Assembly: GCA_015075515.1 (NCBI GenBank)
Contig: JABTUE010000001.1
Coordinates: 1,077,001-1,141,000 of the forward strand
Direction of reading: 5' to 3'
Origin: Planctomycetota bacterium
Lineage (GTDB): Bacteria; Planctomycetota; UBA8742; UBA2392
DNA length: 64,000 nt
In this document: positions 28,496-36,419 of the stretch, piece by piece
Layout of the letters: every line of letters starts with the position of its first letter
Numbering within the stretch: the stretch's first letter is position 1
Program-made: the position numbers and the translations under genes
Notes under the pieces: model-generated
The model's input: only the letters and a program-made list of their open reading frames with translations
What the model was told of the DNA's origin: nothing
Databases searched by the model: none

Positions 28496-29494
28496 ATGCG
28501 TGGCATGAAGCCCGACCCGCAACAACTGCTGGATGCTGCCGCGGACCGCCAGGACGCCGAGTTCGAGACGGCGCTGCGCCCGCGCAGCCTGGCCGAGTTC
28601 ATCGGCCAGCCCAAGGTGGTGGAAAACCTGGGCGTGTTCATTGCCGCGGCGCGCAAGCGCAACGAGCCGCTGGATCACATTCTGTTTTCGGGCATGCCCG
28701 GTCTTGGCAAGACCACGCTGGCCAACCTGATCGCGCGCGAGCTGGGCAGCGGCATGCACGCCACCAGCGGCCCGGCGCTGGAGCGCGCGGGCGACCTGGT
28801 CAGCCTTTTGACCAATCTCGGGCGCGGCGACGTGCTGTTCATTGACGAGATCCACCGCATGCCCAAGGTGGTCGAAGAGTACCTGTATTCGGCCATGGAG
28901 GACTGGCACATAGACATCGTGCTGGACCAGGGCCCGGCGGCGCGCAGCGTGCGCGTGAATCTGCAGCAATTCACGCTGATTGGCGCCACCACGCGGGAGG
29001 GGCTGCTTTCAGGCCCGTTCCGGGCGCGCTTTGGCGTGCTGGAACGGCTGGATCCCTACCCCGTGGACGAACTGCGCCGGATTGTCGAACGCTCCGCCCG
29101 TCTGCTGCAGACCGCCGTCGAGCCCGCTGCCGTGGAGCTGGTGGCTTCGCGTTCGCGCGGCACACCGCGTATTGCCAACCGCATCCTGCGCCGCGTGCGC
29201 GACGTGGCCCAGGTCAAGGGCGACGGCAAGGTCACGCGCGCGATCTGCGAGACCGGTTTGCGCATGCTGGGCATTGACGAGCACGGCCTGACGGAACTGG
29301 ACCGGCGCATTCTGCGCTGTCTGAAAGACCAGGGCGGCGGCCCGGTGGGTCTGAAAACGGTCGCGGTGGCCGTGGGCGAAGAAGAAGACACGATTGAGGA
29401 CAGCTACGAGCCGCACCTGATCCGCGAGGGGCTGATCCAGAAGACGCCGCGCGGGCGCAAACTGACGGACAAGGGCGGCGCGGTGGTGGCGTGA
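28496..29494 (+). CDS. ruvB: Holliday junction branch-migration helicase RuvB
   Basis: AAA+ motor that drives branch migration with RuvA. 332 residues. FIGQPKVVENLGVFIAAA, Walker A GMPGLGKTTLANLIA (usual GPPGLGKTT, with Met for Pro), Walker B LFIDEIHRM, sensor GATTREGLLSGPFRARFG and the C-terminal winged helix RRILRCLKDQGGGPVGLKTV are all present. Either ATG (28496 or 28505) could be used. ruvA and ruvC are not in the window. Confidence 0.96.
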   Translation: MRGMKPDPQQLLDAAADRQDAEFETALRPRSLAEFIGQPKVVENLGVFIAAARKRNEPLDHILFSGMPGLGKTTLANLIARELGSGMHATSGPALERAGDLVSLLTNLGRGDVLFIDEIHRMPKVVEEYLYSAMEDWHIDIVLDQGPAARSVRVNLQQFTLIGATTREGLLSGPFRARFGVLERLDPYPVDELRRIVERSARLLQTAVEPAAVELVASRSRGTPRIANRILRRVRDVAQVKGDGKVTRAICETGLRMLGIDEHGLTELDRRILRCLKDQGGGPVGLKTVAVAVGEEEDTIEDSYEPHLIREGLIQKTPRGRKLTDKGGAVVA

Positions 29495-29508
29495 TGTGGT
29501 GGAGCCCC

Positions 29509-29555
29509 AAGCATAAGCGCGGGGGCCCGGAGGGCTGGCCCCGGCGCTTACGCTT
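29509..29555. repeat. Imperfect palindrome (AAGCGTAAGCGC type) between convergent ruvB and UDPGP genes
   Basis: AAGCATAAGCGC-GGGG pairs with CCCC-GGCGCTTACGCTT around a short GC-rich loop. It can fold on either strand as a bidirectional terminator. Its right arm covers the stop of the downstream convergent gene. From memory, CCTAAGCGTAAGCG palindromes are abundant in Planctomycetota genomes; this needs a genome search. Confidence 0.6.
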
Positions 29556-30921
29556 AGGGCTCAAGGCGCAGCGGGCCTGTGGCGTCAAGCTTTCTGTCCT
29601 CAAGCGCCGCCGCCAGCTCACGGGCGTTTTCGCACAGCAGCGGGTCTACCTCGATGGCCGGCGGTTCGGGCAGTGCGGGCCGCGCAAGCCGCAGCGCCTT
29701 CTTCCAGTACCGCTGCAACGCCTGGCGCACGCCCTCGGGCCCGAACGGCCCGTCGGGGTTCTTCAGCGGCAGGAACTGCTCCTCGCGCGGCACCTCCAGG
29801 CACACGACCCTGGCGGCCAGCGGAATCGTGTCGAACACAAAACGCTCGAACTTCCAGACTTCGGCCTCGCCGGCCTTCTTGCGCGCGGCGTGCAGCGGCA
29901 ACTGCGTGCCTGTGTCGGCCAGCCGCTGGAGAAACTCGATACCGAACACATGCACGGCGATGCTGCCCTGCCACCAGACCAGCCGGCCGTTTTCGTCGCT
30001 GCGCCGGCTGTCTTCGGGCGTGAACTCGGTGTACTCGACGATGCAGGGCACGCCGTCATCAAGGCAGAAAATGCCCACCTTTTCGGCGGGGTCGGTTTTG
30101 CGCACGACCTTGAGTGAGACTTCGGCGCCTTCGGAAATGTGAAGCCCCAAAAACGCCGGGTCGGCCACGGGAATCTGCGGGTTGTCCACCTGGATGTAGC
30201 TGGCGTAGCGCACACCGCGGGCGCGCATGTCGGCCAACATGCCCTTCTGATGCAGGGCGCTGACCACGCCGCCGTGGCCGTCGGGCGCGGTCCACAGCGC
30301 GTCAGGCCCGGCCATTACCAGTTTGCCGCTGTCGTCCAGCCCCGGCAGTTCGCTCTGGGCAAAGAACCTGACGTCATCCGGGTTCAGGCCGAAAAACCCG
30401 TGCTGTTCAAAGAACGCGGTTGTGGCCTGTTCGTTGTGGTTGCCCACCATGACGTACAGCGGCGGAATGCGGCCGTAGTCGCGGCCCGCGCGGCGCAACT
30501 TGCGGGCGAACACTTCAAACAGGGTCATGCCGGAAAGGGGCAGGATCGGAAAGCAGCCCTTGGGCCCGTCAAAACCAAGGCGCGTGCCCTGGCCCCCGGC
30601 CACAAGGATCACCGCCACTTCGCCCCGGGCCAGCGCTCGTTCGCCCGCGGGCGCCACGGCGCGGGCGGCGTCACTGAGCAGGTACGGAAATTTCTCGTCG
30701 GCCAGGGCAAACGCCGGCGCGGGTGCAAGCTTGCGCGGGGGCGGGCTGCTCAGCGCGGCAATTGCGTCGCGCATGGGCGCCAGCAGGCCCAGGTCAACCG
30801 CCGCAAGCTGGCGCGCCAGCCGGCGCCGGGCGCGTTCGGCCAGTTCCGGCCAGGCGGCAAACACATGGCCCTGGCCGGCCTGTTCAAAGCGCTGTCGCAG
30901 ATGTTCGGTGTCGGCTTCCAT
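29554..30921 (-). CDS. UDP-sugar / UDP-N-acetylhexosamine pyrophosphorylase (UDPGP family)
   Basis: 455 residues. Makes a UDP-sugar from UTP and a sugar-1-phosphate. The nucleotide loop is VAVILVAGGQGTRLGFDGPKG, near residue 105, followed by YVMVGNHNEQATTAFFEQ and SYIQVDNPQIPVADP (uridine and metal binding). The layout follows the eukaryotic UAP1 type rather than bacterial GlmU, so UDP-GlcNAc or UDP-GalNAc is the most likely product; UDP-glucose is possible. It sits alone, downstream of the low-complexity membrane protein gene on the same strand but separated by a terminator. Confidence 0.9.
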   Translation of the reverse strand: MEADTEHLRQRFEQAGQGHVFAAWPELAERARRRLARQLAAVDLGLLAPMRDAIAALSSPPPRKLAPAPAFALADEKFPYLLSDAARAVAPAGERALARGEVAVILVAGGQGTRLGFDGPKGCFPILPLSGMTLFEVFARKLRRAGRDYGRIPPLYVMVGNHNEQATTAFFEQHGFFGLNPDDVRFFAQSELPGLDDSGKLVMAGPDALWTAPDGHGGVVSALHQKGMLADMRARGVRYASYIQVDNPQIPVADPAFLGLHISEGAEVSLKVVRKTDPAEKVGIFCLDDGVPCIVEYTEFTPEDSRRSDENGRLVWWQGSIAVHVFGIEFLQRLADTGTQLPLHAARKKAGEAEVWKFERFVFDTIPLAARVVCLEVPREEQFLPLKNPDGPFGPEGVRQALQRYWKKALRLARPALPEPPAIEVDPLLCENARELAAALEDRKLDATGPLRLEP

Positions 30922-30934
30922 GCACGGTTAAGGA

Positions 30935-30959
30935 CACGGGCCGGACAAGCCGGCCCGTG
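30935..30959. terminator. Terminator after the low-complexity membrane protein gene
   Basis: CACGGGCCGG and CCGGCCCGTG form a perfect 10-bp stem with loop ACAAG. No T-run is obvious on the minus strand. Confidence 0.6.
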
Positions 30960-30977
30960 CATGAGTCCTGCGCCCGT

Positions 30978-33032
30978 TTACCCGGCGTTGGCGGGCGGCG
31001 TGTTTTCGGCCGGCGGGTTCTCGGCCGGGGCGTTGGCCGCTGGCTGGCCGCCCGCGGGTTTGGCCGGCGCGTCCAGCCCCACCAGTTTGCGCACGTCGTT
31101 GATCACTTTCTCCACGTGGTCGTAGTACTGCCTGGCCTGCGGGTGGTCGCGGATCGGGCGCACCTGTTCCACGTGCGGGTACAGCAGCACCGGCAGAACC
31201 AGAACGGCCACCACAACCAGCAGCAGCAGCGTAAAGATCAGCACCACGCGCGAAGACTTCTTTTTGGGCTTTTCCCCGCCCGTGTCTTCGGGCGGCACGG
31301 TTTCGGGCACTTTCTTCTTGGGCAGCTTGCCTTTGGGCTCGGTCGCGGGTTCGGCCTTGGCCGATTTGCCGGGCAGCTTGTTGCTCTTGCCCTTGACCAC
31401 GGGCTCTTCGTCGGGAATGTCCGGCGCGCCGACCGCGGCGGGTTCTTCGCCGGGCAGTTCGTCGCTGACAAAGTCGTCCTGCGGCACCGGTGCCGAAGGC
31501 TTGCGCTGGGTGCCGCTGGGCGCCTTGTGCTGGCCGCTGGTGACACCACGCCGCAGCGGGTGCACGTCGTCACCCTTGGCGGGCTGCGTGGGCACGTCGT
31601 CCATGCGCTTGCCCGTGGGCAGTTCAATGCCGCCAAAGTCGTCGTCGCCCTTCTGGCGGCCGCCGGGCTTCTTCTGGGCCGCGCTGCGCGAAGCCAGCTC
31701 GGGCGGCGGCGGGCTGAACATGGTGGCATCCATGTTGGCTTCGGCGGGCGCGGGTTCGTCAAAGGCCGGAGCCGACGGAGCCTCGGCCTCGCCCCAGTCG
31801 TCGCCGGCGGGTTCCATTTCAGGTGCGGGCGCGGGCTGAGGCCCGCCGAACTCGGGCGGGCGCGGGCTGAAGACGGTGCGGTCCATGGCGCCGGTTTTCT
31901 GGCGCGGCGAAGACATGGACGGCGGCGGCGGGCTGAACATGGTGCGGTCCATGTCGGCGCCGCTGCCCAGGGGCTTGGTGCCGGCAGCCGAGCCGATGGC
32001 GCCGCTTTCCAGGTCATCGGGCGACATGATGTCGTTGCCGAAACTGTCAAAATCGCCGCCGCTGGCCGGCGCCAGGTCGGCGTGCATGGGCTGGGGCGGA
32101 GGCGGGGCGTACTGGGGCTGCCGCTGCGGCGGTGGCGCGTACTGGGGCTGGCGCGAGGGCTGACTCCTCTGGGGCGGCGCGGCAAACCCGGCATCGTCAT
32201 CAAAGCCGGCATTCAACGTGGGCAGTTCTTCATCGTCGGGCGAAGCAAAGCCCTGGTATTCGGCGGCCAGGCTTTCCAGCTTGGGGCTGGAATCCATGCG
32301 TTGCAGTTCGGGTTCACCTTCGCCCGCAAAGGGGTCAATCCCCGGCGGCCCGGCATCGGCGCCAAAGGCGTCCATCGGCGCGGGTTCAAGGCTGTTGGCG
32401 GCCAGGGGTTCGGGCTGCATCTCGCCACCGAACGGTTCCGGCTGCATCTCGCCGCCGAATGGTTCGGGCTGCATCTCGCCGCCGAAAGGCTCGGGGGCCA
32501 TGGCGTCGCCGCCGAACGGGTCGCCGCCAAAGGGGCTCTGGTCGTTCTGCTGAAAGAACGACGCGGCTTCGGCCTCCTGCTTGGCTCGGGCGGCCTGTTT
32601 GGCTTTTTCGCGCTCGGCCTTGATGCGCTGCTGCATGTCCGGCGGCGGCGGTTCAAACACTGTGGCGTCGGGGTCGGCACCGGTCATGCCGCTGAACTGG
32701 GGCACGGCCTCGCCGGCGAAGTCCTGGGCGCCGGTGGGGGCCGGGCGTGGCGGTGCAGTGCCGGGGCGCTGGGCCGGCGCGGGGCGCTGGGGCGGTGCGG
32801 CACGGTCAATTTTGCCGGTCTGTTTCTTGACGACCTTGATGTTCAGGTCGCGGTCTATCGTGGCAAGCTGGTCAGGGTTGAGCAGCTTGGATTTCTCAAG
32901 AATCATGCGGATGCTGACCTTCTTGCCCTGTTCGGCAAGCTGGCGTTGCTTGGTCAGCACCTGCTGCAACCGCTGCGGTGTCAGAAAACCGCGAGCCACC
33001 GCCTGCTGGCCGTACTTCAGGTTGATCGGCAT
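30978..33032 (-). CDS. Long low-complexity protein with MshEN-like N-terminus and C-terminal membrane helix
   Basis: 684 residues. Residues 1-75 (YGQQAVARGFLTPQRLQQVL) resemble the MshEN/GspE N-terminal fold found in many signalling proteins. About 500 disordered residues rich in Pro, Asp, Glu and Gly follow. They contain four copies of a D-x-T-(M/V)-F-x-P-x-P-P motif (DATVFEPPPP, DRTMFSPPPP, DRTVFSPRPP, DATMFSPPPP) and a tandem EPFGGEMQP repeat. A Lys/Pro stretch leads to one membrane helix (VVLIFTLLLLVVVAVLVLPV, about 600-620) and a ~65-residue C-terminal tail. The repeated Thr motifs look like phosphothreonine sites for an FHA domain; that is inference. ATG 33032 is preferred over an upstream start. 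Confidence 0.8.
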   Translation of the reverse strand: MPINLKYGQQAVARGFLTPQRLQQVLTKQRQLAEQGKKVSIRMILEKSKLLNPDQLATIDRDLNIKVVKKQTGKIDRAAPPQRPAPAQRPGTAPPRPAPTGAQDFAGEAVPQFSGMTGADPDATVFEPPPPDMQQRIKAEREKAKQAARAKQEAEAASFFQQNDQSPFGGDPFGGDAMAPEPFGGEMQPEPFGGEMQPEPFGGEMQPEPLAANSLEPAPMDAFGADAGPPGIDPFAGEGEPELQRMDSSPKLESLAAEYQGFASPDDEELPTLNAGFDDDAGFAAPPQRSQPSRQPQYAPPPQRQPQYAPPPPQPMHADLAPASGGDFDSFGNDIMSPDDLESGAIGSAAGTKPLGSGADMDRTMFSPPPPSMSSPRQKTGAMDRTVFSPRPPEFGGPQPAPAPEMEPAGDDWGEAEAPSAPAFDEPAPAEANMDATMFSPPPPELASRSAAQKKPGGRQKGDDDFGGIELPTGKRMDDVPTQPAKGDDVHPLRRGVTSGQHKAPSGTQRKPSAPVPQDDFVSDELPGEEPAAVGAPDIPDEEPVVKGKSNKLPGKSAKAEPATEPKGKLPKKKVPETVPPEDTGGEKPKKKSSRVVLIFTLLLLVVVAVLVLPVLLYPHVEQVRPIRDHPQARQYYDHVEKVINDVRKLVGLDAPAKPAGGQPAANAPAENPPAENTPPANAG
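32407..32494 (-). repeat. Tandem 27-bp repeat coding EPFGGEMQP, about three copies
   Basis: Three near-identical 27-bp units within the low-complexity gene encode EPFGGEMQP. Differences are mostly at third codon positions, showing the repeat is maintained at protein level. Confidence 0.8.
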
Positions 33033-33201
33033 GGTGATCCCAGTGCGAAGTATGCTGCCTGGCCTGCCGCCGCATGCACGGCAGTGCGAGTGAGCGAACA
33101 ATGTCAAAGCCTTTGGCGGGCAAGGATATACACAAAGCCCCCGCCGCTCCAACCCCCGATTCTACATTCTGTCTTGCTCGGCGGCAGGGTCACCCACGCG
33201 G

Positions 33202-33837
33202 TCACAGCACCCGCTGCTGGAAAAACCGGTCAATCCGCAGCCACAGGTCGCGCTCGGCGGGCTCGCGGTAGTCGCGGTTTCCTTCTTCATTGTCAAAAAA
33301 GGCATGGCCGACGCCGGGGTAGGTGTAGGCCTCGTCGGTCTGCGGGCTTTGCGACAGGGCCTGTTCCAGTGCACGCACGTCTTCCAGCGGCACTTCGGCG
33401 TCCAGTTCGCCAAACACCGCCAGAATCGCGGCGTTGGCGTTGCGTGCAACCTCAATCGGGTGCCGCAGCACGGCACCGTCGGCCTGGGGCAGGTGCACAA
33501 ACGGGCACACCGCCACACAGGCGTCAAGGTCGCTTTCACTGGCCAGCAGCACGACACTGCCGCCAATCCAGGCCCCGACAGCGCCGACCTTGCCGCCGCC
33601 AAGTTCCGCCCGCAACGTCCGGGCCGCCTGGCGCACCTTGCGCGCCGCGGCCAGAAAGTCCTGGGCCGAGGGGTCTTCCGTATCCAGCGGCGTGCCCGAA
33701 AGTTCCAGCACCTCCACGGCAAAGCCGGCGTTGGCCAGGCTCTGGGCGGAATGCAGCACGGCCTTGTCAACGCACCAGCGCTTGGGCACAAGCACAATCC
33801 CGGCTTTTGGCCGGCCTGACCTGGGCAGAACGCGCAT
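33202..33837 (-). CDS. Dienelactone hydrolase-like protein lacking the usual nucleophile
   Basis: 211 residues with an alpha/beta-hydrolase fold of the dienelactone hydrolase type. The Asp (AVFGELDAEVP) and His (YPGVGHAFFDN) of the triad are in place. The nucleophile motif, normally GxCxGG or GxSxGG, reads VGAWIGGSVVLLAS with Trp (TGG) at the nucleophile position, so hydrolysis by the usual route is doubtful. The ATG at 33837 is preceded six bases earlier by TATTCT and leaves 15 bp to the divergent methyltransferase gene. Confidence 0.8.
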   Translation of the reverse strand: MRVLPRSGRPKAGIVLVPKRWCVDKAVLHSAQSLANAGFAVEVLELSGTPLDTEDPSAQDFLAAARKVRQAARTLRAELGGGKVGAVGAWIGGSVVLLASESDLDACVAVCPFVHLPQADGAVLRHPIEVARNANAAILAVFGELDAEVPLEDVRALEQALSQSPQTDEAYTYPGVGHAFFDNEEGNRDYREPAERDLWLRIDRFFQQRVL

Positions 33838-33843
33838 GACCAG

Positions 33844-33849
33844 AGAATA
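33844..33849 (-). promoter_or_regulatory. -10 hexamer of the DLH-like gene
   Basis: TATTCT ends six bases before the ATG at 33837. A leaderless transcript is predicted. It lies in the 15-bp gap to the divergent methyltransferase. Confidence 0.45.
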
Positions 33850-33852
33850 GCC

Positions 33853-34644
33853 ATGCCACGGCGCCGCGCCAGCCAAGAGCCGCAGCTTGAACTGATCCGG
33901 GGCGACGCGCTGGCGGTGGCGCCGCGACTGGCGCGGCATTGCGCGCAACTGGTGTATCTGGACCCGCCGTTTTTCAGCGGCAAACGCCGGCGCAACACGC
34001 CCCGGGGGCCGCACTACGATGACCGTTGGCCCGGCGGTCTGACGCAGTATCTGGCGTTTCTGCGGCAGTTGGTGGACGTATCCGTGCCGCTGTTAAGCCC
34101 CACGGGCCTGCTGGCGCTGCACCTGGACTGGCGCGCCAGCCACCACGGCCGCCTTGAGCTGGACCGCGCGCTGGGCCCCGGCGCGTTCGTTAACGAAATT
34201 ATCTGGGCCTACCGCACCGGCGGCACCAGCCGGCGCTATCTGGCGCGCAAGCATGACACAATCTGTGTCTATGCCGCCGGGCCGCACTGGAAGTTCCGGC
34301 CCCAGCGCGAAAAAAGCTATCTGGCCCACCGCTACGGTTTTTCCAACATCACGATCCACCACGACCGGCGCGGGCCGTACACGCTGGCCGGTTTGCGCGA
34401 CGTGTGGGAGATTCCGGCGCTGCGCGGCAACCAGCGCGAATTCACGGGTTACCCGACCCAGAAGCCCCTGGCGCTGCTGGCGCGGCTGATCGAGTGCTTT
34501 TCCGACCCCGGCGATCTGGTCGTGGACCTGTGCTGCGGCTCGGGCACCACGCTGGCCGCCGCGCTCAAGTCCGGCCGGCGCGCCGTTGGCGTGGATCACA
34601 GCGCCGCGGCCATCGAGTTGTGCCGCGAACGCCTGGGGCTGTGA
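33853..34644 (+). CDS. Beta-class site-specific DNA methyltransferase (N4-C or N6-A)
   Basis: 263 residues. Motif IV DPPF (LVYLDPPFFSGKRRRN, near residue 37) precedes motif I (DLVVDLCCGSGTTLAAAL, near 220), the beta-class order. TQKPLALLARLIE is the typical motif X. No restriction endonuclease gene is adjacent, so it is an orphan or regulatory methylase. The recognition sequence cannot be predicted by eye. Confidence 0.9.
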   Translation: MPRRRASQEPQLELIRGDALAVAPRLARHCAQLVYLDPPFFSGKRRRNTPRGPHYDDRWPGGLTQYLAFLRQLVDVSVPLLSPTGLLALHLDWRASHHGRLELDRALGPGAFVNEIIWAYRTGGTSRRYLARKHDTICVYAAGPHWKFRPQREKSYLAHRYGFSNITIHHDRRGPYTLAGLRDVWEIPALRGNQREFTGYPTQKPLALLARLIECFSDPGDLVVDLCCGSGTTLAAALKSGRRAVGVDHSAAAIELCRERLGL

Positions 34645-34676
34645 CACCGCCGGTGGTTCACCGGGCCGCCTGGTCT

Positions 34677-34685
34677 TGCTAGGGT
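34677..34685 (+). promoter_or_regulatory. Extended -10 of the TssB-TssC gene, predicted leaderless
   Basis: TG-C-TAGGGT ends six bases before the ATG at 34692. Confidence 0.45.
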
Positions 34686-34691
34686 GCGGGT

Positions 34692-36419
34692 ATGAATGAA
34701 GACCGCCGGGTATCCGGTTTTCGTAACCAGTTCGGCTTTGGGCCGTCGGATCGGGCAGAACAGCGGCCGTTGCTGCTGCGCGTGGTGTGCGTGGCGGACT
34801 TTCTGGGGGCGGCAACGGGCCCCAGCCCCGGCGTGCAGGCCGTGGACGCGCATGAACTGGACGCCGTAATGGCGAGGCTTAAACCGCGCCTGTTTACCGA
34901 AGTCGCCGGGCATCTTGGTTCCCGCACGCTGGCGGCGGATATCACGTTTGAGTCGCTCAAGGATTTTGAGCCGCGCCGGGCCGCTTTGCGCGTGCCGGCG
35001 CTGGCGGCTGTGCAGCAGTTTGTGGACCAGGTGGCCGAACTTCAGTCCGGTGCCCTGACCCCGATCCAGTTCAAGCAGGATCTGGCGCGCTTTGCGGCCG
35101 CCCCGGCGCTGGCACCGGTTCTGAACGAACTTCTGGACATCATGGGCGGCCCCGCGCACGCGGCTGACCCGGCGCCCGAAGCCCCGGCAACCGAGGCCGT
35201 GGATTCGGCCATTGCCAGCATCTTCCGCATGGTGGATGCCGGACCGTCGCCGGCTGCCGGCACCGGCAGCGCCGTGGACGCCGCCGGCGCCGCCATTGCC
35301 GGCGGCGGGCGCTGGAACCTGGCCGGGCCGCTGGGCCGCGCCCGCGACCTGCTGGAGGCGCAACTGGCCGAAATCGTGGCTCATCCCCAATGGCGCGCGC
35401 TGGAGGCCGCCTGGCGCGGTCTGCACCTGTTGTGCCGTCATGGCAAGGGCGCGCGCCTGGAGCTGCTGCACGCCACACCCGACGACGTGATCGAAACGCT
35501 GCAAACTTATGTGGTTCAGCCCGACCGTGACGGTGCCGGCGCGCCGGTAAGCCTGGTGCTTTGTGACCTGCCGCTGGCCAACCGGCCGGCCGACATTGCG
35601 CGCATCCAGCAGCTTGGCGATACCGGCCAGGAACTTCAGGCCCCGGTGGTGATCGCGCTGGACGCCGGCTTTCTGGGCGTGGAAAGCCTTGCATCCCTGG
35701 CCGCGCGCGACAACCCGGCGGGGCTGTTCCAGGCCGGTTCGTTCGATGCCTGGCGCAGCCTGCGCGACAAGGAATGCGCGCGCTGGCTGGTAGCGGCCGT
35801 TAACGGCTTTGCCGCGCGGGCACCGCGCAAGGGCGCGGCCATGCCCGCCCCCGGTGATGTGTTGTGGGCTTCGCCGGTATGGCTGGTGGGCGCGGCCGTG
35901 GCACGCGCGCAGGCGCGCACCGGCTGGCCCGCCGCCCATGCCGGTCTGGCCGACGGTGAAATCGAATCACTGCCCGTGTTTGACGTGTCCGGGCGCGACA
36001 GCCAGTATCCGCTGCAGGCGCTGTTTCCCGAGAACGCGATCCGCCAGTTGGCGCGGGCCGGGCTGACGCCGCTGCTGGCGCAACCCAACCACGACTCGGC
36101 CTGGGTGGTGGCCGCGCCGGTGCTGCGGCGGCCGTCACGTGCCGAAGAAGAGGGCAAAATGAACACGCTGGCCTGGGCGCTGGTGGCGGCCCGGCTGGGC
36201 GCGGCGGCGGGCCAGGCCAGCCGCCACCTTGCGGCCCCCGGCGACCCGGAACGAACCCGCCAACGGCTGGAGCAGTATCTGCAGGACCTGCTGTCCGACA
36301 CCGGCGCGGGCGCCGCGGCCGAGGTCAGCCTTGATCGTGACGTACTGCAGGTGCAACTGCGCGTCGGCCGCGACATTCTTGGCGGTCTGGAGTTCACCTT
36401 CACCCTGCCCGCCCGATGA
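34692..36419 (+). CDS. Fused type VI secretion sheath protein (TssB-like plus TssC-like)
   Basis: 575 residues. Residues ~20-165 match TssB/VipA (PLLLRVVCVADFLGA, ITFESLKDFEPRRAALRVP). After an Ala/Pro linker, residues ~205-575 match TssC/VipB (AHPQWRALEAAWRGLHLLCR, SFDAWRSLRDKECARWLVAA, and a beta-rich end LGGLEFTFTLPAR). TssB and TssC normally are separate genes that polymerise into the contractile sheath; here they are one chain. The TssC half is shorter than usual (about 370 rather than about 490 residues). No hcp, vgrG, clpV or baseplate gene is adjacent. The ATGA at the end overlaps the aminotransferase start. Confidence 0.8.
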   Translation: MNEDRRVSGFRNQFGFGPSDRAEQRPLLLRVVCVADFLGAATGPSPGVQAVDAHELDAVMARLKPRLFTEVAGHLGSRTLAADITFESLKDFEPRRAALRVPALAAVQQFVDQVAELQSGALTPIQFKQDLARFAAAPALAPVLNELLDIMGGPAHAADPAPEAPATEAVDSAIASIFRMVDAGPSPAAGTGSAVDAAGAAIAGGGRWNLAGPLGRARDLLEAQLAEIVAHPQWRALEAAWRGLHLLCRHGKGARLELLHATPDDVIETLQTYVVQPDRDGAGAPVSLVLCDLPLANRPADIARIQQLGDTGQELQAPVVIALDAGFLGVESLASLAARDNPAGLFQAGSFDAWRSLRDKECARWLVAAVNGFAARAPRKGAAMPAPGDVLWASPVWLVGAAVARAQARTGWPAAHAGLADGEIESLPVFDVSGRDSQYPLQALFPENAIRQLARAGLTPLLAQPNHDSAWVVAAPVLRRPSRAEEEGKMNTLAWALVAARLGAAAGQASRHLAAPGDPERTRQRLEQYLQDLLSDTGAGAAAEVSLDRDVLQVQLRVGRDILGGLEFTFTLPAR

